The position numbers were made by a program, and so were the translations under genes. This document shows positions 27,025 to 35,754 of a stretch of 64,000 nt of DNA, one piece after another (the stretch's first letter is position 1; the number at the start of each line of letters is the position of its first letter). The notes beneath the pieces are model-generated. The model did no database searches and had not been told where the DNA came from. It worked only from the letters and a program-made list of their open reading frames with translations. Source of the DNA: Methanospirillum stamsii (GTDB lineage: Archaea; Halobacteriota; Methanomicrobia; Methanomicrobiales; Methanospirillaceae); contig NZ_CP176366.1 in NCBI RefSeq assembly GCF_046244385.1, positions 434,001 to 498,000 on the forward strand. The letters run 5' to 3'.

Positions 27025-27144
27025 ATGAAAGAGCAAAAAGGAATAATCTCACCAGATTCATCATTTTGGAAACTCGTTGGATCAATAAAAACACCCCGTA
27101 TTAACGGGCGGAATCATGACGAGTATCTCTATGACAAAGCGTGA
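27025..27144 (+). CDS. Small VapB-like antitoxin upstream of PIN remnant
   Basis: A 39-residue ORF found by reading by eye: ATG 27025, stop TGA 27142-27144. The product contains SPDSSFWKLVGSIKTPR and ends GRNHDEYLYDKA. The pattern of a short helix, a basic hinge and a terminal HDEYLY segment is what I recall from small antitoxins preceding PIN toxins in archaea. It overlaps the start of the PIN fragment (ATG 27131) by 14 bp, as in vapBC operons. An in-frame TTG at 27010 is an alternative start. Confidence 0.6.
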   Translation: MKEQKGIISPDSSFWKLVGSIKTPRINGRNHDEYLYDKA

Positions 27145-27352
27145 TAGTATCTTTGTTGATACGAGTGCTCTCTATGCCCTTTTTAATGAGAATGATATCG
27201 ACCATTCATCTGCAAGAACCTGTATGAATGAATTGATACAGAGACATACGTCATTTATCAGGGTAATACGGAAGTTATGGGCTCTCGGGACGCAATTCGC
27301 CAGGCTTTCTCTCTCGGACTCATTTCAGATGGAAAAACCTGGATGGCAATGA
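27131..27352 (+). pseudogene. PIN-domain toxin, 5' fragment
   Basis: ATG 27131 gives MTKRDSIFVDTSALYALF, the first PIN strand with catalytic Asp, then ENDIDHSSARTCMNELIQRH and TSFI. PIN toxins continue with another strand and the catalytic Glu, but here the family pattern ends at about position 27259. What follows is out of frame with, and overlaps, a fragment of a different gene. The remaining three acidic active-site positions are lost, so no functional VapC-like RNase can be made. Confidence 0.65.
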
Positions 27353-27489
27353 CAGACAGTCGTAACCTTACTTCACATACCGATGATGAGGAGACTGTTG
27401 AGAATATATTGGAACAGATAGCCGGTGAGTATTTCCCTTTGTTTGTAGAATTTCAGGAGAAAATGAGTCACCTTGCAAACAAAGACTAA
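27253..27489 (+). pseudogene. HI0074-like nucleotidyltransferase partner, 3' fragment
   Basis: In the frame containing ATG 27277, the sequence reads IYQGNTEVMGSRDAIRQAF then LGLISDGKTWMAMTDSRNLT and ends VEFQEKMSHLANKD. This is the C-terminal half of the HI0074 (nucleotidyltransferase substrate-binding) helical family. The first half is missing and replaced by the 5' end of a PIN gene, with the join at about 27255-27262. It could be translated from the internal ATG, but a half protein is unlikely to be functional. Its stop overlaps the start of the HI0073-like gene. Confidence 0.65.
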
Positions 27490-27796
27490 TACAGATTGTG
27501 GGCTGTCCCAGGATGATATAATCCGGATACAGCAGGTATTTGCCTCCTGTCCCCGGCTGAAAAAAGCAATTCTCTTTGGATCACGTGCCATGGGAACCCA
27601 TCGCCCGGGTTCTGATATTGACATTGCCCTTGACGGAGAGGAACTGACTATTCAGGATCAACTCAGGTTAATGGGCATGATTGACGAACTCAATCTCCCA
27701 AATTTTTTTGACCTAATCCTCCTCAAACAAGTGAATAACCAGGATCTCATTTCACATATCAACAGGGTTGGAAAAATAATTTATTCGAACAAGTAA
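27473..27796 (+). CDS. HI0073-like nucleotidyltransferase domain protein
   Basis: 107 residues with FGSRAMGTHRPGSDIDIAL (GSx10DxD) at about 36-54 and a third acidic strand, FFDLILL near 85. The only start that includes the expected N-terminal helix is TTG 27473, overlapping the upstream fragment by 17 bp, as in HI0073/HI0074-type pairs. The gene is intact while its normal partner is truncated. Likely a minimal nucleotidyltransferase without an active complex. Confidence 0.75.
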   Translation: MQTKTNTDCGLSQDDIIRIQQVFASCPRLKKAILFGSRAMGTHRPGSDIDIALDGEELTIQDQLRLMGMIDELNLPNFFDLILLKQVNNQDLISHINRVGKIIYSNK

Positions 27797-27825
27797 CCGA
27801 AAAAACAGAATATGTCTATACAATA

Positions 27826-28167
27826 TTAACCATATCCATACCTGGTTAATTGCTGTTTTAACACTATAATCTCATTATTACAGGTATCCCAGACAATCTG
27901 CCAATCTGTATGAAAGTATTGATGACATATGAAATTCCTCATTCCAATCATTCCACTCCAGTCAATGTCTGGTATTTGCGCCTGAACAATCGGATCAATT
28001 CTCCTTGCTGCTTCACCAATAATTTCTAAATTCCGTAAAACAGCATCCTGTGTTTTTTGATCTAAGAGAAACTCCTCGTAAGAAAATTCAGCAATATATG
28101 ATTCAATCTTTTCAATAGCTTCAATGATGTCATGAATAAAAATATCACTGCTTCTTTTTTCAGACAT
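27826..28167 (-). CDS. hepT: HepT-like HEPN RNase toxin (DUF86)
   Basis: 113 residues from ATG 28167. The DUF86/HepT pattern is clear: FIHDIIEAIEKIESYIAEFS, QDAVLRNLEIIGEAARRI, and the catalytic RNFICHQYF, which matches Rx4HxY. HepT toxins are RNases silenced by MntA through AMPylation of the Tyr. The start overlaps the mntA stop by 8 bp. All key residues are intact, so this module may be active. Confidence 0.85.
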   Translation of the reverse strand: MSEKRSSDIFIHDIIEAIEKIESYIAEFSYEEFLLDQKTQDAVLRNLEIIGEAARRIDPIVQAQIPDIDWSGMIGMRNFICHQYFHTDWQIVWDTCNNEIIVLKQQLTRYGYG

Positions 28168-28462
28168 ACACAATATCTTCCATAATTGAACTGCGAAGAA
28201 GCGGGTGAAGTGCTCCTGGTGTGGTGAGATCCACATCTCTCCCAAGGAGTAAACGCATTTCATTTTGTAAATGTGACATCAAAAAAAAACCAACTGATTG
28301 ATCAAATTCAACTAAAATGTCAATATCACTGGTATCTTTCAAATCATTTCTTGCAGCGGAGCCAAAAATGCCAATTCTTGTAATATGATATTTCTTTTGA
28401 AGATTTTTTCGATGAAGGTTGATGATGTCACGAATTTCATCACAGGTATCAACCCTGTTCAT
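28160..28462 (-). CDS. mntA: MntA-like antitoxin nucleotidyltransferase
   Basis: 100 residues. The GSx10DxD signature is GSAARNDLKDTSDIDILVEF near 34-53, and RDVDLTTPGAL near 75 supplies the third acidic strand. It is the first gene of a two-gene minus-strand operon with hepT. MntA proteins neutralise HepT by transferring AMP to it. ATG 28462. Confidence 0.85.
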   Translation of the reverse strand: MNRVDTCDEIRDIINLHRKNLQKKYHITRIGIFGSAARNDLKDTSDIDILVEFDQSVGFFLMSHLQNEMRLLLGRDVDLTTPGALHPLLRSSIMEDIVYV

Positions 28463-28572
28463 ACCACATATTGAACCTTTCAGGTAATCAGAGTATCATT
28501 CACATGACAGAGAGGACCGGAGAAAAAAAGGAAAAACTATTGCCTCAGGAAATGAGGTCACAAAATTGGGTA

Positions 28573-29841
28573 TTAACAATTTTTTTCAGACCTGATCTTT
28601 TCTGCGGCAACCGCCTTCTTTTCCCTGAACTCTTTCAAAAATTCAGTTACCCGGGCTGCAGAATCTTTCTTGCATTTTCCGCACATTAGTTCCCCAGCCT
28701 TGCACTGGCGACGGATTTCAGCAAGTTCTGCATCTTCCGGAACCATGTGGAAGAGATTCAGGAGGAACACCGGGCAGGTATCCGGCTCTCCCCCGAGTTC
28801 TTTCTGTTCCTGAAGAGTCATCCTTCCTCCGGTAAGGGCAGACATCACTTTCTTTGTGACCGTCTTGTCATCCTCAAAAAATCCGATGATGCTCTCCGGA
28901 ACACTTGAAGACATCTTGCCACCGGTAAGCCCTGGCATGAACCGATGAAACGTTGCAGAAGGCGTAACAAACCCGTACCCGCCATGAGTCCGTTCAATCG
29001 CCCGGACGGTTTTTTTGACAACATCTAGCGGGACATTGGTAATATCAATATGTCCTTCGTACCGCTTAGATCCTTTGAATGCCTTGTTTACCGCTTTCAT
29101 GGCCTCTTCCGGTGCCTCTTTCGACCGGACACTCACATGGGTATTCCGATCTTCAACCGTGAACATCCTAAGTTTATGGGCCACACCCCGAGTCAGCCGG
29201 ATGTGTGGATCCTGGTCCAGACCTACCGGAACAATGGTCGGAGCCGGATCATCATTCACTTGGGGATGAAGGATATCTGCAACCTGGGTTAAAACACTCA
29301 TTGCATGACCAATATCAGTATCAGGAGTAAAACCGTAAATTGCAGAGAGTTCTGAAAAGTTCACCTTTGCCGATGCTTCAAACGCCAGGTCCTGCACAAC
29401 CCGGTTTGTGCTCTGTTCGTAGGTATTTCCGTGATATCCAAGAGCAAACAGACAGGAGAGATATTCATCACCATACATCCGGCAATCATCCCAGGAAAGG
29501 TTTCGAACTGCATGAGCTTCCCGGTCAGCAATGCAGATGTACCCCCTGCCTCCCTGCTGTACATGCCAGACAACCTCTTTCATGACCATCAGGTGCCCGA
29601 GGTGAGGATGGCCGGACGGCATAAACCCGGTCATGACATTAAACGGCTCATTATTCCGGATGGCATTTGCAATCTGGTGATAATCACGGTGTCCAAAGAC
29701 AATCCCTCTTCTGATAAAATCAGGAATGTCCGGGAGGAGGTCTGTCACGGTTTCAATACGCTCGATGCCAAACTCGACATGGAGACGTTCGATATCGACT
29801 GACTGATCTGATGACCAGGGGTTAACGGATTCAGTATTCAT
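28573..29841 (-). CDS. trpS: Tryptophanyl-tRNA synthetase
   Basis: 422 residues of the archaeal/eukaryotic TrpRS type. The class I motifs are PSGHPHLGHLM (HIGH-like) near residue 75-85 and GGKMSSSVPES (KMSKS-like) near 301-311. It charges tRNA-Trp. The C-terminus has a Cys pair (CGKCKKD) near 390. It starts 7 bp after the endA stop, so the two probably form an operon. Confidence 0.95.
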   Translation of the reverse strand: MNTESVNPWSSDQSVDIERLHVEFGIERIETVTDLLPDIPDFIRRGIVFGHRDYHQIANAIRNNEPFNVMTGFMPSGHPHLGHLMVMKEVVWHVQQGGRGYICIADREAHAVRNLSWDDCRMYGDEYLSCLFALGYHGNTYEQSTNRVVQDLAFEASAKVNFSELSAIYGFTPDTDIGHAMSVLTQVADILHPQVNDDPAPTIVPVGLDQDPHIRLTRGVAHKLRMFTVEDRNTHVSVRSKEAPEEAMKAVNKAFKGSKRYEGHIDITNVPLDVVKKTVRAIERTHGGYGFVTPSATFHRFMPGLTGGKMSSSVPESIIGFFEDDKTVTKKVMSALTGGRMTLQEQKELGGEPDTCPVFLLNLFHMVPEDAELAEIRRQCKAGELMCGKCKKDSAARVTEFLKEFREKKAVAAEKIRSEKNC

Positions 29842-29848
29842 GATGATT

Positions 29849-30856
29849 CTAAAGTTTTATTCGTGCAAATTCAATGAAGACAATGCCCTCATCATGTATA
29901 CCGGCAAATAACATCTTCTTTTTGACACTGTGTGCCATCCGGACCGACCGTGAAATACTGTTCATCGGAAGGGTTTCTCCCTGTCCGATAGCCTGTACAA
30001 GCATTTCTGAGTGGATTTTTCTTCCTGAATATACACGGAAATGATGACCGAATTTATACCCGGTCTTGGGAATATAGTTCAGTGATCGCAGGTGACTGTA
30101 GACCGTATTCTTTTTCTCAAGTTCAGGATCATTTTCCCCGATAAGTGCACAATATACATCAGGAGTAAGCAGGTTTCCATCCTGCTCAATCGTGACCAGA
30201 CCCTGTTTCATGAGATATGCAGCCTCAACAGTAGCTAAGACAATCCTGGAATCATCGAATCGTTTTCCATAAAATGCCTGATCATACCCAAGATCAACCC
30301 CTGCATAAATTATCGCGGAGATGCTTGAGAGAATTCCACTGGCAGGTAGAGGTTCCGGAGACTCTTCAAGGCCGGGCAGTTTCTGGATTTTTACCTCATA
30401 ATAGGTGATCTCAAACTCATCATCAACCACCGCCAGAACATGCTGTTTTCTCATGTTAAGAGTAGTCTTAACCTCGCTCTGGACCACGGCAAAATCAATG
30501 AGGTCACGCTCCGAGAGCACCCGGACCATATATTGTGACTCACCTTTTCCAGGTTTTTCTCCCCTTCGAAATACCCGGAAATCATGCGGACCGGTCTGGA
30601 CTACATATCCACGTTCACGGATGTCCCGGTAAACCAGGAATGACCGGATCATATGGGCATCCTGAGAGAACCGGACTAACAGTGAGTCAAAATCCAATCC
30701 GGGGATCTCAATCCTTCCCCGGTACACGAGATAGAGTGCTTCTACCGGAGAGAGCTTGAGCCCGTCTTTTTGCGGCCTGCCAAAACCACTCTGTTCATAA
30801 AGGGCATATCCCTCTGACCCCAGCAGGACTTTTTCATCTTCTATCCGTGCCTTCAC
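29849..30856 (-). CDS. endA: tRNA-intron endonuclease, alpha2 type
   Basis: 335 residues, about twice the length of the alpha4 enzyme, so it is the homodimeric alpha2 form with a degenerate N-terminal repeat. The C-terminal catalytic repeat carries the Tyr-His-Lys set: IPKTGYKFGHHFRVYSGRK near 255-273 and HSVKKKMLFAG near 309. It removes introns at bulge-helix-bulge motifs in archaeal tRNA precursors. The start is GTG 30856; a TATA-like tttatgat lies about 30 bp upstream. Followed closely by trpS. Confidence 0.9.
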   Translation of the reverse strand: MKARIEDEKVLLGSEGYALYEQSGFGRPQKDGLKLSPVEALYLVYRGRIEIPGLDFDSLLVRFSQDAHMIRSFLVYRDIRERGYVVQTGPHDFRVFRRGEKPGKGESQYMVRVLSERDLIDFAVVQSEVKTTLNMRKQHVLAVVDDEFEITYYEVKIQKLPGLEESPEPLPASGILSSISAIIYAGVDLGYDQAFYGKRFDDSRIVLATVEAAYLMKQGLVTIEQDGNLLTPDVYCALIGENDPELEKKNTVYSHLRSLNYIPKTGYKFGHHFRVYSGRKIHSEMLVQAIGQGETLPMNSISRSVRMAHSVKKKMLFAGIHDEGIVFIEFARIKL

Positions 30857-31059
30857 GCCGTAATATTTGGAAGTTATGCATCATAAAACACCCCCGAGCT
30901 GAAGAGGGAAAACTATCAAATCATGAATTGTAAATATCATGATGCTATACATAAGGAATGAAAAATATTTATTCCAATATATTTTAAATTCAATCTCAAA
31001 CATTTTTTATTTATAAAAAAAGGGGAATTTAGAAAAATTTTAAAATTTTTTGTTAAAAA

Positions 31060-32931
31060 TCAGGAACCAAAAAATCCGGCTTTTCGGTTCTCAAGATTAT
31101 TTATCTCATCGCGAAGCGAGGTCACGTTTTTCAGAACGATGAGAATCGCAGATATCAGCCCGTTTGCATCTTTCTCCGGGATAAATGTGGCATCCATAAG
31201 CATTTCCACACCTTCGTGACTGATAGTGAAGAGTTCATGCAAGGGAACTCCGGTAATAAAGACTGATTTAAACTGATCGCAACTGGGGAAGATTCTCCGG
31301 ATCCCATGAGCTTCATTGATATGGTTGCCGATGATATGTTCAGGATTTATCCCAATCAACCTACCTAGAGAAGGATTTGCATACAGAATAGTACCGGCAC
31401 GATTGATAACCAGAATATCATCAAGGACATGTTCTGCAATACCCCGCAGAATTGCTCCTTCATCGCGGATTTTCTCTTCTATCTCACGAAAAACCGTGAT
31501 GTCACGAATTGACTGGATAGCACCGGAAACATCTCCTGACTCATTATAATAGGGAGTCACTTTGACCCAGTAAATCCGACTGCTCCCATCTTGCCGGTAC
31601 GCGAGGGTTTCTGCAGTAAGAGCTTCTCCCTCCTGTTCCAGATTGTTAAAGAATGCAGCAATGGATGAATTAAACCGGTTAAAGATAAGGTCAGCAAGCA
31701 CCGGACGACTATACCCATATATTGCCGGAACAAACTGCTCAATTGGTTTTCCAATCGTCTCTTCTGACTGAAGACCGGTCATCACCTCAAGCTGCTTATT
31801 CCAGAGAATGATTCTCTTGTTCTTATCCACTGCAAACGTTGGATCCGGAAGGTGATCCAGTATCCATTCCATCTGTTTTTGTGACTGTACAACCTGTCGT
31901 TCACGCAATATCAGTTCGGTGATATCAAAACCTGCAAGGATCATGGGTGATCCGACCTTCCCTTTTCGAAGTCGAATCAGGTTCCAGGAATATATAGAGG
32001 ACGTCAACTGGTTCTGAATAATCAGCGGAGAATCCCAGCTTGAAAAATCAGAAATACCTGACCTGACATCACTGATTTTTTGTGATATTGTGGCGCCATG
32101 CTCATCAGTTACCGGGAAGAGAGAATGGAGAAGTGGCGGACTTTCCTGTTCTCCGTCATGAATATGGAAAATTTCCGAAGCATAATAATTACAATAAACA
32201 ACCCTTCCTCCGCTATTTACTTTCAGAATGACAACCCTGACATTCTGAAGAAGGTCACGGATGACCCGCTCACGACTTGATACCTCCCGAACAGTACTCT
32301 TTACCTTTTCAAGATTTGTGGTAAGATCTGAATGAATCTGTGAGATCTGATATTCATATTCAGATTCAACAGAACGAGCCTTTTCTTTGCTTGAATAAAC
32401 CTCGGTCTGATCCAGAATAATCATCACAGTCCCGGTTTCTCCATCAGGTAAATGCATTGCAAAAATACGATAATGAAGGAACCGATCTTGTTCAGGACCG
32501 GGTATCCGGATAATTCCCTTCAGTGATTGATCAGGTGGATGGAGAAGAGTATCAGTTATTTCCTCTGAAAAATATGCAGAAAGAGGGGAATAAAGAACCG
32601 ATTTCCCTTTCAATTCTTCAGAGGTTAGAGAAAACAGGATCCCAAATGATGGATTAACCTCCCTTATAGTCCCATCCGGACCTGTTATCAGAATACCCTC
32701 ATCAAGGATGGTCAGAATTTCTGAGCTGGATACACGAAATGAAGCACGATATATCTTCGCCGGACCTAAGGATCTCCTTTCAGCACGACCCGCATGATAG
32801 AGAGATTCAAGATAACGGGCTGCAGTTGTCCGGGTAATATGCAAAAACCGTGAAACTTCTTCAATAGTCAGCCCTTCCCGGTGAGAACATAACAGGCTAT
32901 GAACCTCTTCCTCATAAGTCCCGGTTGACAA
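31060..32931 (-). CDS. HTH-multiPAS putative sensory regulator
   Basis: 623 residues. The N-terminal winged HTH (LTIEEVSRFLHITRTTAARY) is the same type as in the gene at 12475. It is followed by PAS domains at about 70-180, 215-340, 350-480 and 490-615, with a coiled coil near 190-220. No kinase, receiver or cyclase domain is present, and the protein ends shortly after the last PAS. It is probably a DNA-binding one-component sensor for redox, small molecules or light. Divergent from the KamA-family gene at 33176 across a 240-bp AT-rich gap. Confidence 0.75.
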   Translation of the reverse strand: MSTGTYEEEVHSLLCSHREGLTIEEVSRFLHITRTTAARYLESLYHAGRAERRSLGPAKIYRASFRVSSSEILTILDEGILITGPDGTIREVNPSFGILFSLTSEELKGKSVLYSPLSAYFSEEITDTLLHPPDQSLKGIIRIPGPEQDRFLHYRIFAMHLPDGETGTVMIILDQTEVYSSKEKARSVESEYEYQISQIHSDLTTNLEKVKSTVREVSSRERVIRDLLQNVRVVILKVNSGGRVVYCNYYASEIFHIHDGEQESPPLLHSLFPVTDEHGATISQKISDVRSGISDFSSWDSPLIIQNQLTSSIYSWNLIRLRKGKVGSPMILAGFDITELILRERQVVQSQKQMEWILDHLPDPTFAVDKNKRIILWNKQLEVMTGLQSEETIGKPIEQFVPAIYGYSRPVLADLIFNRFNSSIAAFFNNLEQEGEALTAETLAYRQDGSSRIYWVKVTPYYNESGDVSGAIQSIRDITVFREIEEKIRDEGAILRGIAEHVLDDILVINRAGTILYANPSLGRLIGINPEHIIGNHINEAHGIRRIFPSCDQFKSVFITGVPLHELFTISHEGVEMLMDATFIPEKDANGLISAILIVLKNVTSLRDEINNLENRKAGFFGS

Positions 32932-33175
32932 GAGAGAACTCCATTAAACAGACAGAGTCAGTTTGTAGGATATATAATGGTATCCTATACCAATGAATTG
33001 AACTCATTGATAATGCTAATCAGATCTACAAAATTATAAATAATAGTTTTACTAATTATTCAATAACCGGGTCTTGCAAAAATGTGATTTTTTATGACCA
33101 GTTACCCGGACTTCAATTGCTACCAGGGTATTCATCAATGCCCCGGGCTTTATTGTTGACCACCAGGAGGTGAAA

Positions 33176-34342
33176 ATGATGAAAGGAACATATATTACAG
33201 ACATTACCCAGATTCCCTACTTTCAGACCCTTGACAAAACAGAGCAGGAACGATTACTTCAGGTTACTTCGACATTTCCATTCAGGGCATCGAAACATTA
33301 TCTCTCATTAATAGACTGGAATAATCCGGATGACCCAATAAAACGAATAATCTTCCCTAATCCCGGCGAACTTTCCATGACCGGCAGTCAGGATCCCTCC
33401 AATGAAAAGAACTACACTGTCCAGCATGGCCTCCAGCATAAATATGCACAAACATCTTTGCTCCTTTTATCCGATGTTTGTGGGGGCATCTGTAGATTTT
33501 GTTTTAGAAAACGGCTCTTTATGGACTCTCCCAGACAGACGGTCAGGGATTATGGTCCGGCCCTGTCATATATCAGGGACCATCCGGAAATCACCAATGT
33601 CCTCCTATCCGGTGGAGATCCTCTTATCCTTCCTACAAAGCATCTGACAAAGGTAATTCGGGAACTTCGTGAGATTGAACATGTAGGGATAATCAGGATA
33701 GGATCAAAGATGCTTGCATATAATCCGGCAAGGATAACAGAAGATCCAGATCTTATATCACTGATTCAGGAAGCATCAGGAGATGAGAAGAAGATCTATA
33801 TCATGGCTCATTTCAATCATCCGGCAGAAATTTCTCCCCTCTCAATACAGGCAATTTCAATGCTTCAGAAAGCAGGTGCAATAGTTGTCAATCAGACGCC
33901 AGTGATAAAAGGAGTAAATGATAGTCCGGAAGTAATGATTGAGTTATTCAGAAAACTCTCATTTCTTGGAGTGTCACCCTATTATGTCTTCCAGTGCAGG
34001 CCAACGGTTGGAAACCAGGTGTTTTCGGTTCCGGTTGAACAGTCATACAAGACCATGCATGAAGCTTTTAAGCAATGCTCCGGCCTAGCGAAAAGAGCCC
34101 GGTTTATCATGTCACATTGCACGGGAAAAATAGAAGTTGTCGGCATGAATGACCATAATGTATTCATGAGATATCACCAGGCAGCAAATCCTGAAAATTA
34201 TGATAAATTCATGGTAGCCTATTCAAATCCGGAGGCTCTGTGGTTTGATGACTATGAAATGCTATCTCCGGGATATGTTCCGGGACGGGAATGGCTCTTT
34301 GAACATGACCCCCGTTCATATGGGGGCACAGCTTCTTATTAA
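33176..34342 (+). CDS. KamA-family radical SAM aminomutase with non-lysine active site
   Basis: About 388 residues from ATG 33176, which follows a strong ggaggtg site (GTG 33170 and ATG 33179 are alternatives). Radical SAM motif CGGICRFC at about 102-109 and the PLP-lysine segment HCTGKIEV near 314-321 are intact. In true lysine 2,3-aminomutase the substrate's epsilon-amine is held by Asp in QCD and Asp in DAPGGGGK. Here the first is QCR (Arg at about 275) and the second segment is SHCTGK, with the Asp replaced. This argues against lysine and for an acidic or other amino acid, glutamate being one candidate. The gene precedes ablA by 68 bp. Confidence 0.8.
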   Translation: MMKGTYITDITQIPYFQTLDKTEQERLLQVTSTFPFRASKHYLSLIDWNNPDDPIKRIIFPNPGELSMTGSQDPSNEKNYTVQHGLQHKYAQTSLLLLSDVCGGICRFCFRKRLFMDSPRQTVRDYGPALSYIRDHPEITNVLLSGGDPLILPTKHLTKVIRELREIEHVGIIRIGSKMLAYNPARITEDPDLISLIQEASGDEKKIYIMAHFNHPAEISPLSIQAISMLQKAGAIVVNQTPVIKGVNDSPEVMIELFRKLSFLGVSPYYVFQCRPTVGNQVFSVPVEQSYKTMHEAFKQCSGLAKRARFIMSHCTGKIEVVGMNDHNVFMRYHQAANPENYDKFMVAYSNPEALWFDDYEMLSPGYVPGREWLFEHDPRSYGGTASY

Positions 34343-34410
34343 ATCTTTTTTGGGACCTCAAACGAGAGTTGTCTGAAAACCGAACGAATTTTGAACATCT
34401 CCATGTTCTG

Positions 34411-35754
34411 ATGAAAACATCAGAATTTATCTGTAAAACAATGACAAACGTAGAGACAATTCCTGCATCAGGACCAGAACCAGTACAACAAAACAACGCG
34501 AAGTGGAAGGACTGGAAATGGCAGGTCGGCCATAGTATTACAGATATCACAACTCTGGAACAGACGCTTGGAATGAACCTTTCAAAATCCGAGCGTGAGG
34601 ATATGATTAAGACATGTGATATCTTCCCCATGTCTATAACCCCCTATTACCTCTCACTTATTAACACCGATGACCCCCTACATGACCCCATTTTCAGACA
34701 GGCAGTTCCCTCACCAGGAGAACTGATTATTGAAAATTATGACCTGCACGATCCCTTATCAGAAGATGCCGACAGCCCATGTCCGCTGATTACCCATAGA
34801 TATCCGGACAGGGTGTTATTCCTCATCAGCAATACCTGTGCCATGTACTGCCGGCACTGTACAAGGAAAAGAAAAGTTGGGCAGGTATTATCAGCACCTC
34901 TTAAAGAAGAACTGGATGAAGCATTTTCATATATCGAAACCCACTCGGAAATCCGGGATGTATTACTATCAGGAGGAGATCCCCTGATGCTTTCAGATAA
35001 AGAACTGGATACTATCTTGCGGAGGTTGCGAAAAATACCTCATGTTGAGATAATCAGGATCGGATCCCGTGTTCCTGTTGTTCTACCATTCAGAATTACT
35101 GACAATCTTGTTTCTATTCTCAAAAAATATCATCCGCTCTGGCTGAATACTCATTTTAACCATCCACATGAGTTTACTACTGAATCATGTGAGGCACTTG
35201 CAAAACTTGCTGATGCAGGTATTCCACTCGGAAATCAATCTGTATTACTTGCCGGAGTAAATGATTGCCCGGAAATTATGCGAAAACTGGTTCATGAACT
35301 GGTAAAAAACCGGGTACGGCCATATTACCTGTTCCAATGTGATCTTGCAGAAGGGCTTGCCCATTTCAGAACTCCGGTAGGGAAAGGAATCGAAATCATT
35401 GAGAGCCTTATTGGTCACACCTCCGGACTTGCTGTTCCAACCTATGTAATAGATGCACCCGGAGGAGGAGGAAAAATCCCGGTAATGCCATATTATCTTG
35501 TTTCCTGGTCTTCCAACAAGGTTGTGCTTCGAAATTATGAAGGTATGTTTACCACGTATCAGGAACCTGACAACTATCAGGGAATAACCTGTGACCTCAA
35601 TTGTGAAAAATGCAGACTTCAACACATTGAGGATCAGGAAACTATGGTGAAAAGGGCACAGGGTATAGAAGCACTGCTATCAGATTATGAGAACAGCATT
35701 ACTATCCTTCCGGCTGTTTTAAACCGGATTGCACGGAGACAGGATGGAGAGTGA
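34411..35754 (+). CDS. ablA: L-lysine 2,3-aminomutase
   Basis: About 447 residues from ATG 34411; TTG 34369 and ATG 34441 are alternatives and none has a strong ribosome site. The enzyme uses SAM, a [4Fe-4S] cluster and PLP to convert L-lysine to beta-lysine. Visible are WKDWKWQVGHSI at the N-terminus, the radical SAM motif CAMYCRHC, QCDLAEGLAHFRTPV with the first substrate Asp, and IDAPGGGGKIPVMPY with the second Asp and the PLP Lys. A C-terminal Cys-containing segment (CDLNCEKCRLQ) is also present. The next gene, ablB, overlaps by 11 bp. Together they make the osmolyte N-epsilon-acetyl-beta-lysine. Confidence 0.93.
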   Translation: MKTSEFICKTMTNVETIPASGPEPVQQNNAKWKDWKWQVGHSITDITTLEQTLGMNLSKSEREDMIKTCDIFPMSITPYYLSLINTDDPLHDPIFRQAVPSPGELIIENYDLHDPLSEDADSPCPLITHRYPDRVLFLISNTCAMYCRHCTRKRKVGQVLSAPLKEELDEAFSYIETHSEIRDVLLSGGDPLMLSDKELDTILRRLRKIPHVEIIRIGSRVPVVLPFRITDNLVSILKKYHPLWLNTHFNHPHEFTTESCEALAKLADAGIPLGNQSVLLAGVNDCPEIMRKLVHELVKNRVRPYYLFQCDLAEGLAHFRTPVGKGIEIIESLIGHTSGLAVPTYVIDAPGGGGKIPVMPYYLVSWSSNKVVLRNYEGMFTTYQEPDNYQGITCDLNCEKCRLQHIEDQETMVKRAQGIEALLSDYENSITILPAVLNRIARRQDGE

